Of a stretch of DNA of 64,000 nucleotides, positions 1 to 8,916 are shown piece by piece. Origin of the DNA: Haematospirillum jordaniae (GTDB taxonomy: Bacteria > Pseudomonadota > Alphaproteobacteria > Rhodospirillales > Rhodospirillaceae); assembly GCF_001611975.1 (NCBI RefSeq), contig NZ_CP014525.1, forward strand, positions 240,001 through 304,000. Direction: 5' to 3'. A program made the position numbers and the translations under genes. Position 1 is the stretch's first letter. Every line of letters starts with the position of its first letter. Under the pieces are notes generated by a model. It worked only from the letters and a program-made list of their open reading frames with translations, searched no databases and was not told where the DNA came from.

Positions 1-695
1 GGGGGCTTTTCCAAACCAATGGCAGGGGGACGCGGCGCGGTTAACGGGGTCAACAAACCAATGTTGGCGTTACGGCGGGCACCCCACTCCGTTTCAGTCA
101 CCAATCCAAGCTCAAGAAGGCGGGTCATCAATGCAAATCTCTGTGCAATCGCTTCCAGTTCTGCCCCTGTTTCTCCTGCCAACGGAGGCGAAGGTGCAGA
201 TTGCTTGGATGGCTGGGCTTGGGCTTTGCTGTCAGGGGAAGGGGCAGACGGACGACCTATCCCGCCATTCTCTAGAAGACGCAAGTTTTCGCGGGCAACC
301 TCGACGATGGGACGTGGCTGCAAGGATCCCCACAAGGACCCGGCTACATACCCCCTAGGATTACGCTGTAGAAGCTCGCGGTAATAGGTTATAGCCTGCT
401 GGGGTCTGTTGGTTGTCTGGTAAAGGGTTGCCGCAGCAAGCAACAAGAGCGGATCCCGCTCCACCCCTGCCATTGTGGTCTTGTCAGCAGACAATGCGGC
501 ACGGATAGCCCATTCCGCCTCACCATAATCACCACGGGCCATGGCCGCCAGTGCCGCATTAACCTGAGATTTGGCACCAGGGGCCAGAAACCGGTTTACG
601 CCGTCCGGGCCGTCAAGAAACGGACCACACCCCGCCAATTGCAGAGCAAGCAGCATAACAAGAGCCGGTACACGTAATGCCAAGAACCGTTCCAC
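1..695 (-). CDS. Lipoprotein with TPR-like region (partial, C-terminus outside window)
   Basis: Reading on the minus strand from a GTG at 695, the frame stays open to the left edge of the window, so the C-terminus is missing. An AGGGGGG ribosome-binding site lies about 8 nt upstream. The N-terminus is a typical lipoprotein signal: a basic start, a hydrophobic stretch with ALVMLLALQ, then the lipobox LAGC, so the protein should be lipidated and sit at the outer membrane or periplasm. Residues about 45-125 are alanine-rich helices with spacing like tetratricopeptide repeats (ARGDYGEAEW, LYQTTNRPQQAITYYRELL). A Pro/Ser/Gln-rich linker follows. I do not recognise a named family. It could be an assembly or scaffolding lipoprotein, but that is only inference from the fold type. 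Confidence 0.75.
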   Translation of the reverse strand, partial: MERFLALRVPALVMLLALQLAGCGPFLDGPDGVNRFLAPGAKSQVNAALAAMARGDYGEAEWAIRAALSADKTTMAGVERDPLLLLAAATLYQTTNRPQQAITYYRELLQRNPRGYVAGSLWGSLQPRPIVEVARENLRLLENGGIGRPSAPSPDSKAQAQPSKQSAPSPPLAGETGAELEAIAQRFALMTRLLELGLVTETEWGARRNANIGLLTPLTAPRPPAIGLEKP

Positions 696-816
696 GGGCA
701 CGCCCCCCTGCAGGCGGAGACCCGGCCACAGGAAAACTTCCTGCAAACCCGGGCTTTCACAAAGCGCATTGTGTCAGCCTAGCATGCAAGGGTAAAGGGA
801 GGGTGAACGTATAGCC

Positions 817-1035
817 CTATTCCTTGTCCTGCGTTTCCTTCGCAAGATCTCCGGGCGGCGGGGTTTCCCTCAGGTGACCGTCCAGATACCGATTATGGCG
901 TTCCGTCGCTGCCCGCACGGAATCGCGCACTGCCCTTGCCTGCCCGTGCAAAGTACGGTTAGCTTTGGATTCTTTATCTTTGTCAGCCCTCTGCTTCTGC
1001 TTGCGGGCTTTTCTGAGGTTGATGAGTTCAGACAC
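817..1035 (-). CDS. DUF4169 family small protein
   Basis: A 72-residue, very basic and hydrophilic protein beginning MSELINLRKARKQKQRADKD. The opening 'x-x-x-NLRxARKxKxRADK' followed by alanine/arginine-rich helix is the pattern of the DUF4169 family of short alphaproteobacterial proteins of unknown function. The start is a GTG at 1035 preceded by a strong GGAGGAGG ribosome-binding site 4 nt upstream. No membrane segment or signal peptide is visible; the predicted structure is a single charged helix with a disordered tail. It lies 264 bp downstream of putA on the same strand, beyond the putA terminator, so it probably has its own promoter. Its role is not known. Confidence 0.8.
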   Translation of the reverse strand: MSELINLRKARKQKQRADKDKESKANRTLHGQARAVRDSVRAATERHNRYLDGHLRETPPPGDLAKETQDKE

Positions 1036-1062
1036 AAAACCTCCTCCTTATCCCCTGCCCGG

Positions 1063-1116
1063 CATGGCCATAGATCTTACAGAACGCATTGACAACAAGG
1101 TTTCTGTAAGGCCATG
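1063..1116. other. Long imperfect hairpin upstream of the DUF4169 gene
   Basis: Two nested inverted repeats: an outer pair catggc (1063-1068) / gccatg (1111-1116) and an inner perfect 9-bp pair cttacagaa (1076-1084) / ttctgtaag (1102-1110), with a 17-nt loop. It has no T-run on either side, so it is not an obvious terminator. It ends about 28 bp upstream of the DUF4169 start codon. It could be an operator, a leader structure or a small repeat element. Confidence 0.45.
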
Positions 1117-1251
1117 CGGTATCGTGCCGGTGACGGCAAACAATAGCACACATTACGAACGATTGCCGTGACAAGCACCATACCCCCCGATCACTATGGC
1201 TGGAGCACAGGAGTATAGTGTCTGCACATGTCCCGTCCCGCCATCGTCAAG

Positions 1252-1290
1252 AAAAAGCCGGAAATCACGTAGAATCCCGGCTTTCTTCGT
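1252..1290 (-). terminator. Rho-independent terminator of putA
   Basis: On the minus strand the putA stop codon is followed by an 8-bp stem aaagccgg/ccggcttt (+ strand arms 1254-1261 and 1277-1284) with a 15-nt loop. The minus-strand transcript then continues into a CTTTTTCTT tract. This should end putA transcription before the DUF4169 gene. Confidence 0.75.
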
Positions 1291-1299
1291 CATTCAGGC

Positions 1300-4200
1300 T
1301 CAGGATGCAGCATCACCAAGCATCATCAACAGGGTATTACCGCCCGCCGCTGTAATATCCACAGTCAGAGTTCGCTCACAGCAGAACCGCAGGACAAGTC
1401 CTGGCCCGGCCTCGTCATCAACAACAGGAACAACGGCTCCGTCACGGGCTGCCACAACACGGGCAACCTGATCCAGAAGACCTCTGCCCCCCGACACACC
1501 AACAGCCCCCACATCATGCAGATCAGCCAAGGCCGCAAGCGAGTCCGAAGGCGTTGCCACCACAAGCTCCAGCCCAGCCGCTTGCGGCACAATGCACCGC
1601 AAAGCCGCAGCCAATGAGGAATGCACAACCATGGTAACAGGATTCCCGGCACCATACGCTGCCGCAACCATGGCAAGCCCCTGCTCCAAGGATGCATCCT
1701 GGTCCATGAAGAGAACGACGGGACCACGACCGGCCAGATGCAGCTCATTGGTCTCTCCGGTCGGGCCAGGCATGCGAGCCGGTCCCGACAGAAGGGCACG
1801 CACCTGCAAGGTAACCTGATGCAAAATCGCAGCATAAGCCGCTAATGGTGTCGGAACACGTTCGGCCCCACAATCACGCTCCAGCAGAGCCAGAATCTGC
1901 GCACCCTGATGCTGCAGCGTGGAAACCATGCTTTCCAGAACAGCCACACGCTTATCGAGAGACGTAAACTCCGGCTTGGAGGCAGATCCTTCTCGCATAG
2001 CCACAGCCATGGCACGCACAATCGCTGATGCCGGAGCCTGGACTTCCGACATCGGTGCCGGCACGGAAGCCGGGGTAGCATGTGTCACGACCGTTGCAGG
2101 ATCCCCGACGGCCGGAGCTGAAGCCGGAAACGGATACGACCGGGCAAAGCGCGGCAGATAATATGGGCCACCCGCCTTGGGACCGGTACCTGACAAGCCC
2201 TCTCCGCCAAAAGGCTGGACACCAACGACAGCTCCGGTCATGGAGCGGTTGACATACAGGTTCCCGACCCTTGAATTCTGGAATACATGCTGCGCCCGGG
2301 ACTCAATCCGGGTGTGTACACCCATGGTCAACCCGTACCCAGTATCCCGGATATCCGCAAGAACGCGATCCAGATCCGCAGCTTTGTAGCGAATCACATG
2401 GAGGATCGGGCCAAAAACTTCCCGCGATAGTTCACGTATGCTCTCAATCTCGAACAGCCGTGGCGCAAAAAACACGCCATGATCTGTACCGGCAGCCAGC
2501 GGACAAAGAGTTGCTGTGCGCCCTGCGGCTTCAAGCGCACGGGCATGCCGTTCAAGAACAGAGCGGGCCTCCTCGTCAATAACAGGACCAACATCGGTAT
2601 CGATCCGCCCCGGATGACCAACCCGGACAGCACTCATGGCGCCACGCAGCATGGCGAGAACGGTATCGGCGATATCGTCTTGGACATACAGGACCCGCAA
2701 AGCCGAACACCTCTGGCCAGCCGACCCAAACGCAGAGAGCAGAACGTCACGGACAACCTGTTCCGGCAAGGCCGAACTATCCACGATCATGGCATTCATG
2801 CCACCTGTTTCCGCAATCAAGGGCACCGGGCCAACACCACGGGCAGCAAGAGAACGGGCAATCAGTCGTGCCACATCGGATGAACCTGTAAAGGCGACAC
2901 CAGCAATATCGGGATCAGAGACCAAGGCCGCACCAACTGTTTCACCGCGACCGGGCAACAGAGAGAGGCTATCGACCGGAATACCCGCTTCATGCAACAA
3001 ACGCACAGCCTGAAAAGCTACAAGCGGCGTCTGCTCTGCTGGCTTGGCAACAACCGTATTACCGGCAACCAAGGCCGCTGAGACCTGACCGACAAAAATA
3101 GCCAAGGGAAAATTCCAAGGGCTGATGCATAGAAACACACCACGCCCGGTCAGCGCATGATCATCTGCCAAACGTAACGCTTCCGCTGCGTAATAGCGCA
3201 GGAAGTCAACGGCCTCACGAACCTCGGACACAGCATCGGGCAATGTCTTGCCTGCCTCACGGATGCACAGTGTCATCAGCAGGGCCATATTCTGTTCCAT
3301 CAGGTCAGCCGCACGCCGCAAAATGGCGGCACGTTCGACAACCGGTCGCTGGCTCCAGGCTGCAAACGAAGCCTTGGCCTTCCCCAATGCGTCGCGAATA
3401 TCCTGATCCCCGGCATCACTGACGGTGCCGACAACATGATGGCGATCAGCCGGCGAATAGACCGGGCATGGCGTTCCGTTCCGGACCTCGCCACCCACAA
3501 GAGGGCCTGCCGCAAGCGTCTTCGCAGCATGTGTTTTCATGGCCTCGGCAAGATCTGATAGCACCCGGCTGTCTGACAGATCCATCCCCGATGCATTGAC
3601 CCGTCCGGAACCGTACAAATCACGCGGCAGGGGAATCCCGGGATGCCGGCGCACCGCCACAGAACGCAGGGCATCAACAGGGTTGGCAATAATGGCAGAA
3701 ACCGGGATACGCTCGTCGACCAGCCGGTTGACAAACGATGTGTTTGCACCATTTTCCAGCAACCGCCGGACCAGATACGACAACAACTCGGCATGACTGC
3801 CGACAGGCGCATAAATCCGACACGGAATACCCAGCTTGTCAGCTGGAACAATCTCCTCGTACAGCTCTTCGCCCATACCATGCAGACGCTGGAACTCAAA
3901 AGGACGACCGGCCGCCATTTCAAGAACAGCTGCCATGGTCTGTGCATTATGGGTGGCAAACTGCGGAAAGAAGAGATCGCCATACCCGAACAGGGCACGG
4001 GCACAGGAAAGATAAGAGACATCGGTCGTCACCTTGCGGGTATAAACCGGATAATCCGCAAGACCCGTCTCTTGGGCGCGCTTGATTTCCGTATCCCAGT
4101 ACGCTCCCTTGACCAAGCGAATGTTCATGCGCCGCCCCACGGCACGCACCATGTCAGCCAGAATCTCCAGGGTCACACGCGTCCTTTTCTGATAGGCCTG

Positions 4201-5190
4201 CACCGCAAGCCCGAACCCTGTCCACCCATCCAGGGATGGATCGCTGTAAACGCGCTGGATAATTTCCAGGGACAACTCCAGACGATCTGCTTCCTCGGCA
4301 TCAATGCAGAAACCAATATCGTATTGACGCGCCAGCCGGGCTAGGGTCAGGGTACGACCGGCCAGAATCTCCAGCATATCAGCTCGTTTTGCCGCCTCGT
4401 AACGCGGGTGCAAAGCCGAAAGTTTGACAGAAATACCGGGGCCGGCCAGAACACCACGCCCGTTGGACGCTTGGCCTATGGCATGTATCGCCTTCTCATA
4501 GGCCACAAAATATGCCCGGGCATCACTTTCCGTCCGCGCAGACTCCCCAAGCATGTCAAAAGAATAACGATAGCCCCGTCGTTCCTGTGCGGCACCACGC
4601 TTTCTGGCTTCCTCTATGGTGCGCCCCAGCACGAACTGGCGCCCCATCATCTTCATGGCCTGACGCAGAGCCTGACGAATAACCGGCTGCCCCAGACGCG
4701 CGACCAAGGAACGCACAATGCGCATTCCATCCGCACCTAGTAAATCAGACGGCTGCAAGATACGACCGGTCACCATCAGACCAAGAGTCGCCGCATTGAC
4801 AAACAACGATCGACTGTTGCCGAAATGCCGGTCCCAGTCTGTTCCGCACAACCGATCCTGAACCAAGGCATCGACCGTCAACGGATCGGGAATACGTAGC
4901 ATGGCCTCTGCCAAGCACATCAGGGTCAAACCCTCACGGGTTGACAGGTCATACTCGTGCATAAAGGCGTCAACACCACCCTTGGCAACCCTATGGCTAC
5001 GGACAGCAGACACCAGACGCGTAGCCATGGCATCAACCCGATCCTGCTCCTCACGGGGGCAGGATGCTGCCTCTATAAGCTCAACGACCAGTTCATCCTC
5101 GTCCCGGCGATACTGAACGGCCAAACGATCACACCAAGCGGGAAAATCCGGGGACTCAGGTGGAAAGACCAGCGGAAACTGTGCCGGCAT
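1300..5190 (-). CDS. putA: Bifunctional proline dehydrogenase / L-glutamate gamma-semialdehyde dehydrogenase PutA
   Basis: PutA oxidises proline to glutamate in two coupled steps, passing electrons through FAD to the quinone pool and then reducing NAD+. With the ATG at 5190 (GGGAG 8 nt upstream) the protein is 1296 residues; an in-frame GTG at 5235 would add 15 residues but has no ribosome-binding site. The proline dehydrogenase barrel spans roughly residues 170-470, with the VKGAYWDTE motif near 365. The aldehyde dehydrogenase domain follows, with the catalytic Glu in AETGG (about E794) and catalytic Cys in AGQRC (about C828), plus FTGSSDVA for cofactor binding. About 230 residues beyond the dehydrogenase form the aldehyde-dehydrogenase-like tail found in long PutA proteins. 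The N-terminal ribbon-helix-helix DNA-binding domain of the E. coli protein is absent, so this PutA should not repress its own gene. No proline regulator or putP lies next to it. Confidence 0.97.
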   Translation of the reverse strand: MPAQFPLVFPPESPDFPAWCDRLAVQYRRDEDELVVELIEAASCPREEQDRVDAMATRLVSAVRSHRVAKGGVDAFMHEYDLSTREGLTLMCLAEAMLRIPDPLTVDALVQDRLCGTDWDRHFGNSRSLFVNAATLGLMVTGRILQPSDLLGADGMRIVRSLVARLGQPVIRQALRQAMKMMGRQFVLGRTIEEARKRGAAQERRGYRYSFDMLGESARTESDARAYFVAYEKAIHAIGQASNGRGVLAGPGISVKLSALHPRYEAAKRADMLEILAGRTLTLARLARQYDIGFCIDAEEADRLELSLEIIQRVYSDPSLDGWTGFGLAVQAYQKRTRVTLEILADMVRAVGRRMNIRLVKGAYWDTEIKRAQETGLADYPVYTRKVTTDVSYLSCARALFGYGDLFFPQFATHNAQTMAAVLEMAAGRPFEFQRLHGMGEELYEEIVPADKLGIPCRIYAPVGSHAELLSYLVRRLLENGANTSFVNRLVDERIPVSAIIANPVDALRSVAVRRHPGIPLPRDLYGSGRVNASGMDLSDSRVLSDLAEAMKTHAAKTLAAGPLVGGEVRNGTPCPVYSPADRHHVVGTVSDAGDQDIRDALGKAKASFAAWSQRPVVERAAILRRAADLMEQNMALLMTLCIREAGKTLPDAVSEVREAVDFLRYYAAEALRLADDHALTGRGVFLCISPWNFPLAIFVGQVSAALVAGNTVVAKPAEQTPLVAFQAVRLLHEAGIPVDSLSLLPGRGETVGAALVSDPDIAGVAFTGSSDVARLIARSLAARGVGPVPLIAETGGMNAMIVDSSALPEQVVRDVLLSAFGSAGQRCSALRVLYVQDDIADTVLAMLRGAMSAVRVGHPGRIDTDVGPVIDEEARSVLERHARALEAAGRTATLCPLAAGTDHGVFFAPRLFEIESIRELSREVFGPILHVIRYKAADLDRVLADIRDTGYGLTMGVHTRIESRAQHVFQNSRVGNLYVNRSMTGAVVGVQPFGGEGLSGTGPKAGGPYYLPRFARSYPFPASAPAVGDPATVVTHATPASVPAPMSEVQAPASAIVRAMAVAMREGSASKPEFTSLDKRVAVLESMVSTLQHQGAQILALLERDCGAERVPTPLAAYAAILHQVTLQVRALLSGPARMPGPTGETNELHLAGRGPVVLFMDQDASLEQGLAMVAAAYGAGNPVTMVVHSSLAAALRCIVPQAAGLELVVATPSDSLAALADLHDVGAVGVSGGRGLLDQVARVVAARDGAVVPVVDDEAGPGLVLRFCCERTLTVDITAAGGNTLLMMLGDAAS

Positions 5191-5455
5191 GCAATCACTC
5201 TCCCATATATAATTCTGATTATGCGAACGGGCCACCGCGCTTCAGGCACTATAAACGGTCAGAAACTGTCCGCTCCGGCTTTGATATCTGCTTTTCTTTG
5301 ATGACAGGAAAGGAAATATTCTACTGTTCAATATAGAAAGCTGCCGTTTCATATACACCATAAGCCCAGATACACACTCTTCCCGACCGTTGTATCATCT
5401 TACGACGCAATGGGTACAGACTTGGTAACACCACAACGCACATCCGGAACACAAC

Positions 5456-6340
5456 ATGATACATCCCATGGCCTTTCGCTTCTTTCTCGGCCTTGACGGC
5501 GGTGGATCCCTCTGCCGAGCCCGTCTGACAGATCAGAACGGCACCATTATCGGAGAAGCGGAATCCGGGTCATGCAACATCCGGCTGGGTACAGAAACTG
5601 CGTGGGCATCAATCAATACCGCCATTGATCTCTGCTTGAGAAAAGCCGGGCTGGATCAAACCAGAGACCGTCAAAACATTCGCGCCGTGTTTGGACTGGC
5701 CGGATTTGCACAGACAGACGATCCCGCATTCCTGCCTCACACCCATGGGCTGGGATCACTGACCGTAACGTCTGACGCACATATTGCTTGTACGGGCGCT
5801 TTTGGAGAAACGGATGGCGCCATCCTGATTCTGGGAACCGGATCAGCTGGATATGGCCATGTCAATGGACGGGAAGTATCTGTCGGTGGTTGGGGTTTTG
5901 AGGTGTCCGATCATGGCTCGGGCAGCTGGATAGGACGCAAGGCCGTAGAGTACGCCCTGCTGGCGCTGGACGGATTATGGGAAAAGACACTCCTGACCGG
6001 GATGATCATGAAGCCCTTCAACCATGATCTGAAAGCCGTTGTATCCTGGACGTCAACAGCCCGACCGAAAGATTACGCCAGTTTTGCTCCGACGGTGTTT
6101 GATGCAGAAAAGCGACACGACACGACGGCACGCATGATTATCGATGCCGCAGCCCGCGATGCCTCGGCTATGATACACCGACTTGTCGAACTGGGCGCTC
6201 CGTCCGTTTGTCTGAGCGGTGGGCTTGCCACCCAGCTGGAACCTTTCCTGACTCCTCAAGCCAAGAGCTTTCTGCGCATCCCCTTGGCAGATCCTCTGGC
6301 AGGAGCCATTCTTCTGGCCCGCAGGGTTAAGGAAGAATAA
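5456..6340 (+). CDS. BadF/BadG/BcrA/BcrD-type ATPase, probable glucosamine or N-acetylglucosamine kinase
   Basis: A 294-residue protein of the ASKHA (actin/sugar kinase/Hsp70) fold. The phosphate-1 motif FLGLDGGGS is at the N-terminus, the phosphate-2 region is LILGTGSAG, and the adenosine motif is LSGGLA near the C-terminus. Proteins of this length and pattern in Proteobacteria are usually amino-sugar kinases feeding cell-wall recycling, rather than the radical-enzyme activases also in the BadF family, whose Fe-S ligand cysteines I do not see. It is divergent from putA and convergent with ettA, with no sugar-transport or murQ-like neighbour to fix the substrate. A second ATG at 5468 (MAFRFF) is an alternative start; neither has a strong ribosome-binding site. 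Confidence 0.85.
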   Translation: MIHPMAFRFFLGLDGGGSLCRARLTDQNGTIIGEAESGSCNIRLGTETAWASINTAIDLCLRKAGLDQTRDRQNIRAVFGLAGFAQTDDPAFLPHTHGLGSLTVTSDAHIACTGAFGETDGAILILGTGSAGYGHVNGREVSVGGWGFEVSDHGSGSWIGRKAVEYALLALDGLWEKTLLTGMIMKPFNHDLKAVVSWTSTARPKDYASFAPTVFDAEKRHDTTARMIIDAAARDASAMIHRLVELGAPSVCLSGGLATQLEPFLTPQAKSFLRIPLADPLAGAILLARRVKEE

Positions 6341-6390
6341 CGTACCCCACGCAGCCCGCGGCGCGGAGTGATATTGAAATCAGTCAAAAT

Positions 6391-6431
6391 GCCCACGCCC
6401 ACTGGTCCATAAACCAGGAAAGGGCGTGGGC
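6391..6431. terminator. Terminator hairpin between the BadF-type kinase and ettA
   Basis: A perfect 10-bp stem gcccacgccc (6391-6400) / gggcgtgggc (6422-6431), with an inner ctggt/accag stem. It lies between two convergent genes. The minus-strand exit runs into ATTTTG, so it best serves ettA; it may work weakly in the other direction. Confidence 0.65.
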
Positions 6432-6472
6432 TCTGCCGGAAACACCATACTAACTATGGCGTATATACCTGA

Positions 6473-8152
6473 TCAGCGATGCACAGGCTTGTAACGGATA
6501 CGATGCGGCTGATCGGCATCCGCACCAAGACGACGCTTCTTGTCCGCTTCGTAATCAGCAAAATTTCCCTCGAACCATTCGACGTGGCTGTCACCCTCAA
6601 AGGCTAGGATATGCGTTGCAATACGATCTAGGAACCAGCGATCGTGCGAGATCACGACGGCGCAGCCGGGGAAGTCCAGCAAAGCATCTTCCAGGGCGCG
6701 GAGCGTATCAATATCCAGATCGTTGGTGGGTTCGTCCAGCAACAAGACGTTGGCACCGGACTTCAGCATCTTGGCCAAGTGAACACGGTTACGTTCCCCG
6801 CCCGACAGTTGCCCCAGCTTCTTTTGTTGGTCACCGCCACGGAAGTTGAATGACCCGACATAAGCGCGAGACTGGATCTTGCGCTTGCCAAGATCAATTT
6901 CATCGTGACCGCCGGAAATTTCTTCCCACACCGTTTTGCTGTCATCCAGCGCATCACGGCTCTGGTCGACATAACCCAGCTTGACGGTCTCACCAACACG
7001 GATACTGCCACCATCCGGCTGTTCCTGACCCGTCAACATGCGGAACAAGGTTGTCTTGCCGGCGCCGTTTGGACCAATCACACCAACAATCCCACCCGGA
7101 GGAAGCCGGAAAGACAGGTTATCAATCAACAACCGGTCACCGAAGGATTTGGTCAGTCCATCCGCCTCGATCACAACGCCGCCCAGACGCTCCGGTGTGG
7201 GAATAACAATCTGGGCTGTTCCGGGCTGGCGGTCCGCCGATTTGGCTACCAAGTCATCAAAAGCGGTAATACGGGCTTTCTGCTTGGCCTGACGCCCCTT
7301 GGGGTTGGAGCGTATCCACTCCAGCTCTTGGGAAATGGTGCGCTGACGGACATCCTCCTCACGCTGTTCCTGCTCCAGACGCTTTTGCTTCTGCTCCAGC
7401 CAAGAGGAATAGTTACCCTCATAGGGAATACCCTTGCCGCGATCCAGCTCTAGGATCCAGCCGGTCACATTGTCAAGGAAGTAGCGATCGTGGGTAACGG
7501 CAACAACCGTCCCCTCGTACTCCTCCAAGAAACGCTCCAGCCACCAGACAGACTCTGCATCAAGATGGTTGGTCGGCTCATCGAGCAACAGCATGTCCGG
7601 CCGGGACAACAACAGGCGCGCCAAGGCAACACGTCGCTTCTCACCACCGGACAAGGTCCCGACAGGAGCATCCCCCTCCGGACAACGCAGGGCATCCATC
7701 GCAATATCAACCTTGCGCTCGACATCCCAGCCATCACAGGCATCAATCTTTTCCTGCAATTCAGCCTGCTCCGCCAAAAGAGCGTTCATGGCATCATCGT
7801 CTTCGACCTCGGCAAACTTTGCTGAAACATCATCAAAGCGCTGACGCCACGTGTAGACTTCCCCCAGCCCTTCCATAACATTCTCAAGAACGGTCTTGGT
7901 ATTATCGAGCTGGGGTTCCTGCGGCAAATACCCGACACGCACACCATCTGCCGCGCGCGCCTCACCGCTGAATTCCTGATCGATACCGGCCATGATGCGC
8001 ATCAGGGTCGACTTACCGGCACCGTTGTATCCCAGAACACCAATCTTGGCCCCGGGCAGGAAGGATAGATAGACCCCCTCCACCACTTTGCGCCCGCCTG
8101 GATAAACCTTGGTCAGGTCACGCATGGTATAGATGTATTGATAGGCGGCCAT
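6473..8152 (-). CDS. ettA: Energy-dependent translational throttle protein EttA (ABC-F)
   Basis: A 559-residue soluble protein with two ABC ATPase domains and no membrane segment, which is the ABC-F architecture. Domain 1 has Walker A GYNGAGKST, signature LSGGEKRR and Walker B LLLDEPTNHLD. Domain 2 has GPNGAGKTT, LSGGERNR and LLLDEPTNDLD. Between them is a charged helical linker rich in Gln/Glu/Arg (about residues 245-300) that reaches toward the peptidyl-transferase centre. The N-terminus (AAYQYIYTMRDLTKVYPGG) and the total length fit EttA rather than Uup or YheS. In E. coli EttA binds the ribosomal E site and gates the first elongation steps according to the ADP/ATP ratio. Single gene with its own downstream hairpin. 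Confidence 0.95.
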   Translation of the reverse strand: MAAYQYIYTMRDLTKVYPGGRKVVEGVYLSFLPGAKIGVLGYNGAGKSTLMRIMAGIDQEFSGEARAADGVRVGYLPQEPQLDNTKTVLENVMEGLGEVYTWRQRFDDVSAKFAEVEDDDAMNALLAEQAELQEKIDACDGWDVERKVDIAMDALRCPEGDAPVGTLSGGEKRRVALARLLLSRPDMLLLDEPTNHLDAESVWWLERFLEEYEGTVVAVTHDRYFLDNVTGWILELDRGKGIPYEGNYSSWLEQKQKRLEQEQREEDVRQRTISQELEWIRSNPKGRQAKQKARITAFDDLVAKSADRQPGTAQIVIPTPERLGGVVIEADGLTKSFGDRLLIDNLSFRLPPGGIVGVIGPNGAGKTTLFRMLTGQEQPDGGSIRVGETVKLGYVDQSRDALDDSKTVWEEISGGHDEIDLGKRKIQSRAYVGSFNFRGGDQQKKLGQLSGGERNRVHLAKMLKSGANVLLLDEPTNDLDIDTLRALEDALLDFPGCAVVISHDRWFLDRIATHILAFEGDSHVEWFEGNFADYEADKKRRLGADADQPHRIRYKPVHR

Positions 8153-8417
8153 GTATCCTCCGTTTACGAACTGGCTCGGGAACTCTGTCGTGGGTTTTAC
8201 CCCACACAGACAGGAAGGAAAAGACCAGATACCGCTATCTGGCCATTCCGGAGCAGATCAACGCCCAAATTGTCATTCCATTGCGGAGCTTCTGCATAAT
8301 AAACGCTCATAAAAGTACAAAACACGCCCCTAGATGCATTTTTGGACTGGAGAAAAAGATCACAGAAGGGCAGTGTGCTGCAGATTATTTATTGGACACA
8401 CATACTACAGGTGTAAC

Positions 8418-8783
8418 ATGACCCTCCAGGAAGCTGCCCTGATGTACGCCGCCCGTGCGGCGGCCTTCTGGGTTCTGTCGTCCCTTGGAATAACCCTTTT
8501 CCTCTGTTTTGCCGATACGCCAACCGCAGCCCTGTCGGTGGGTGCTATCATTGCCGCCAGTGGTGCAGCAGCCCTGCTGATGCGGGGCCGGAAAGTAGCT
8601 GAGACAGGCCCCCTCGAAGGCCCTGTATGGGCCGCAACAGCACCACAGGCCCGCCCACCGATAACCCAGGCCCGCCATGAAGTTCCCCATGCCCTGCTGG
8701 CTGCTCATCGCTCCTGCGCACGGTTCTGTGCCGGCCTTGGCGTTGTACTGTGTTTTGGCAGTCTGATGCTGCAATCCATGTAA
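8418..8783 (+). CDS. Small membrane protein of unknown function
   Basis: A 121-residue protein starting MTLQEAALMY, with AGGTG 5 nt before the ATG; a longer reading from 8334 has no ribosome-binding site. Three hydrophobic segments are visible at about residues 12-32, 36-56 and 97-118, separated by an Arg-rich turn (MRGRK) and a Pro/Ala-rich stretch. Residues 84-105 contain H, C and R residues, but no motif I recognise. It lies between the divergent ettA and the thiolase gene on the same strand as the latter, 133 bp upstream of it, so the two could share a transcript. No function can be assigned. Confidence 0.6.
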   Translation: MTLQEAALMYAARAAAFWVLSSLGITLFLCFADTPTAALSVGAIIAASGAAALLMRGRKVAETGPLEGPVWAATAPQARPPITQARHEVPHALLAAHRSCARFCAGLGVVLCFGSLMLQSM

Positions 8784-8916
8784 GCCGTTCAGGATCACGC
8801 GCCATACAAAGGCTGGTTGCCGTACCGGCACTGTCCCTTCATAGTGCCCCGCATCAAGCACTGCGTGTATATCCTTCCGGGGAAACCGCAGACACACGGG
8901 GAACGGGGAGGGAAAC

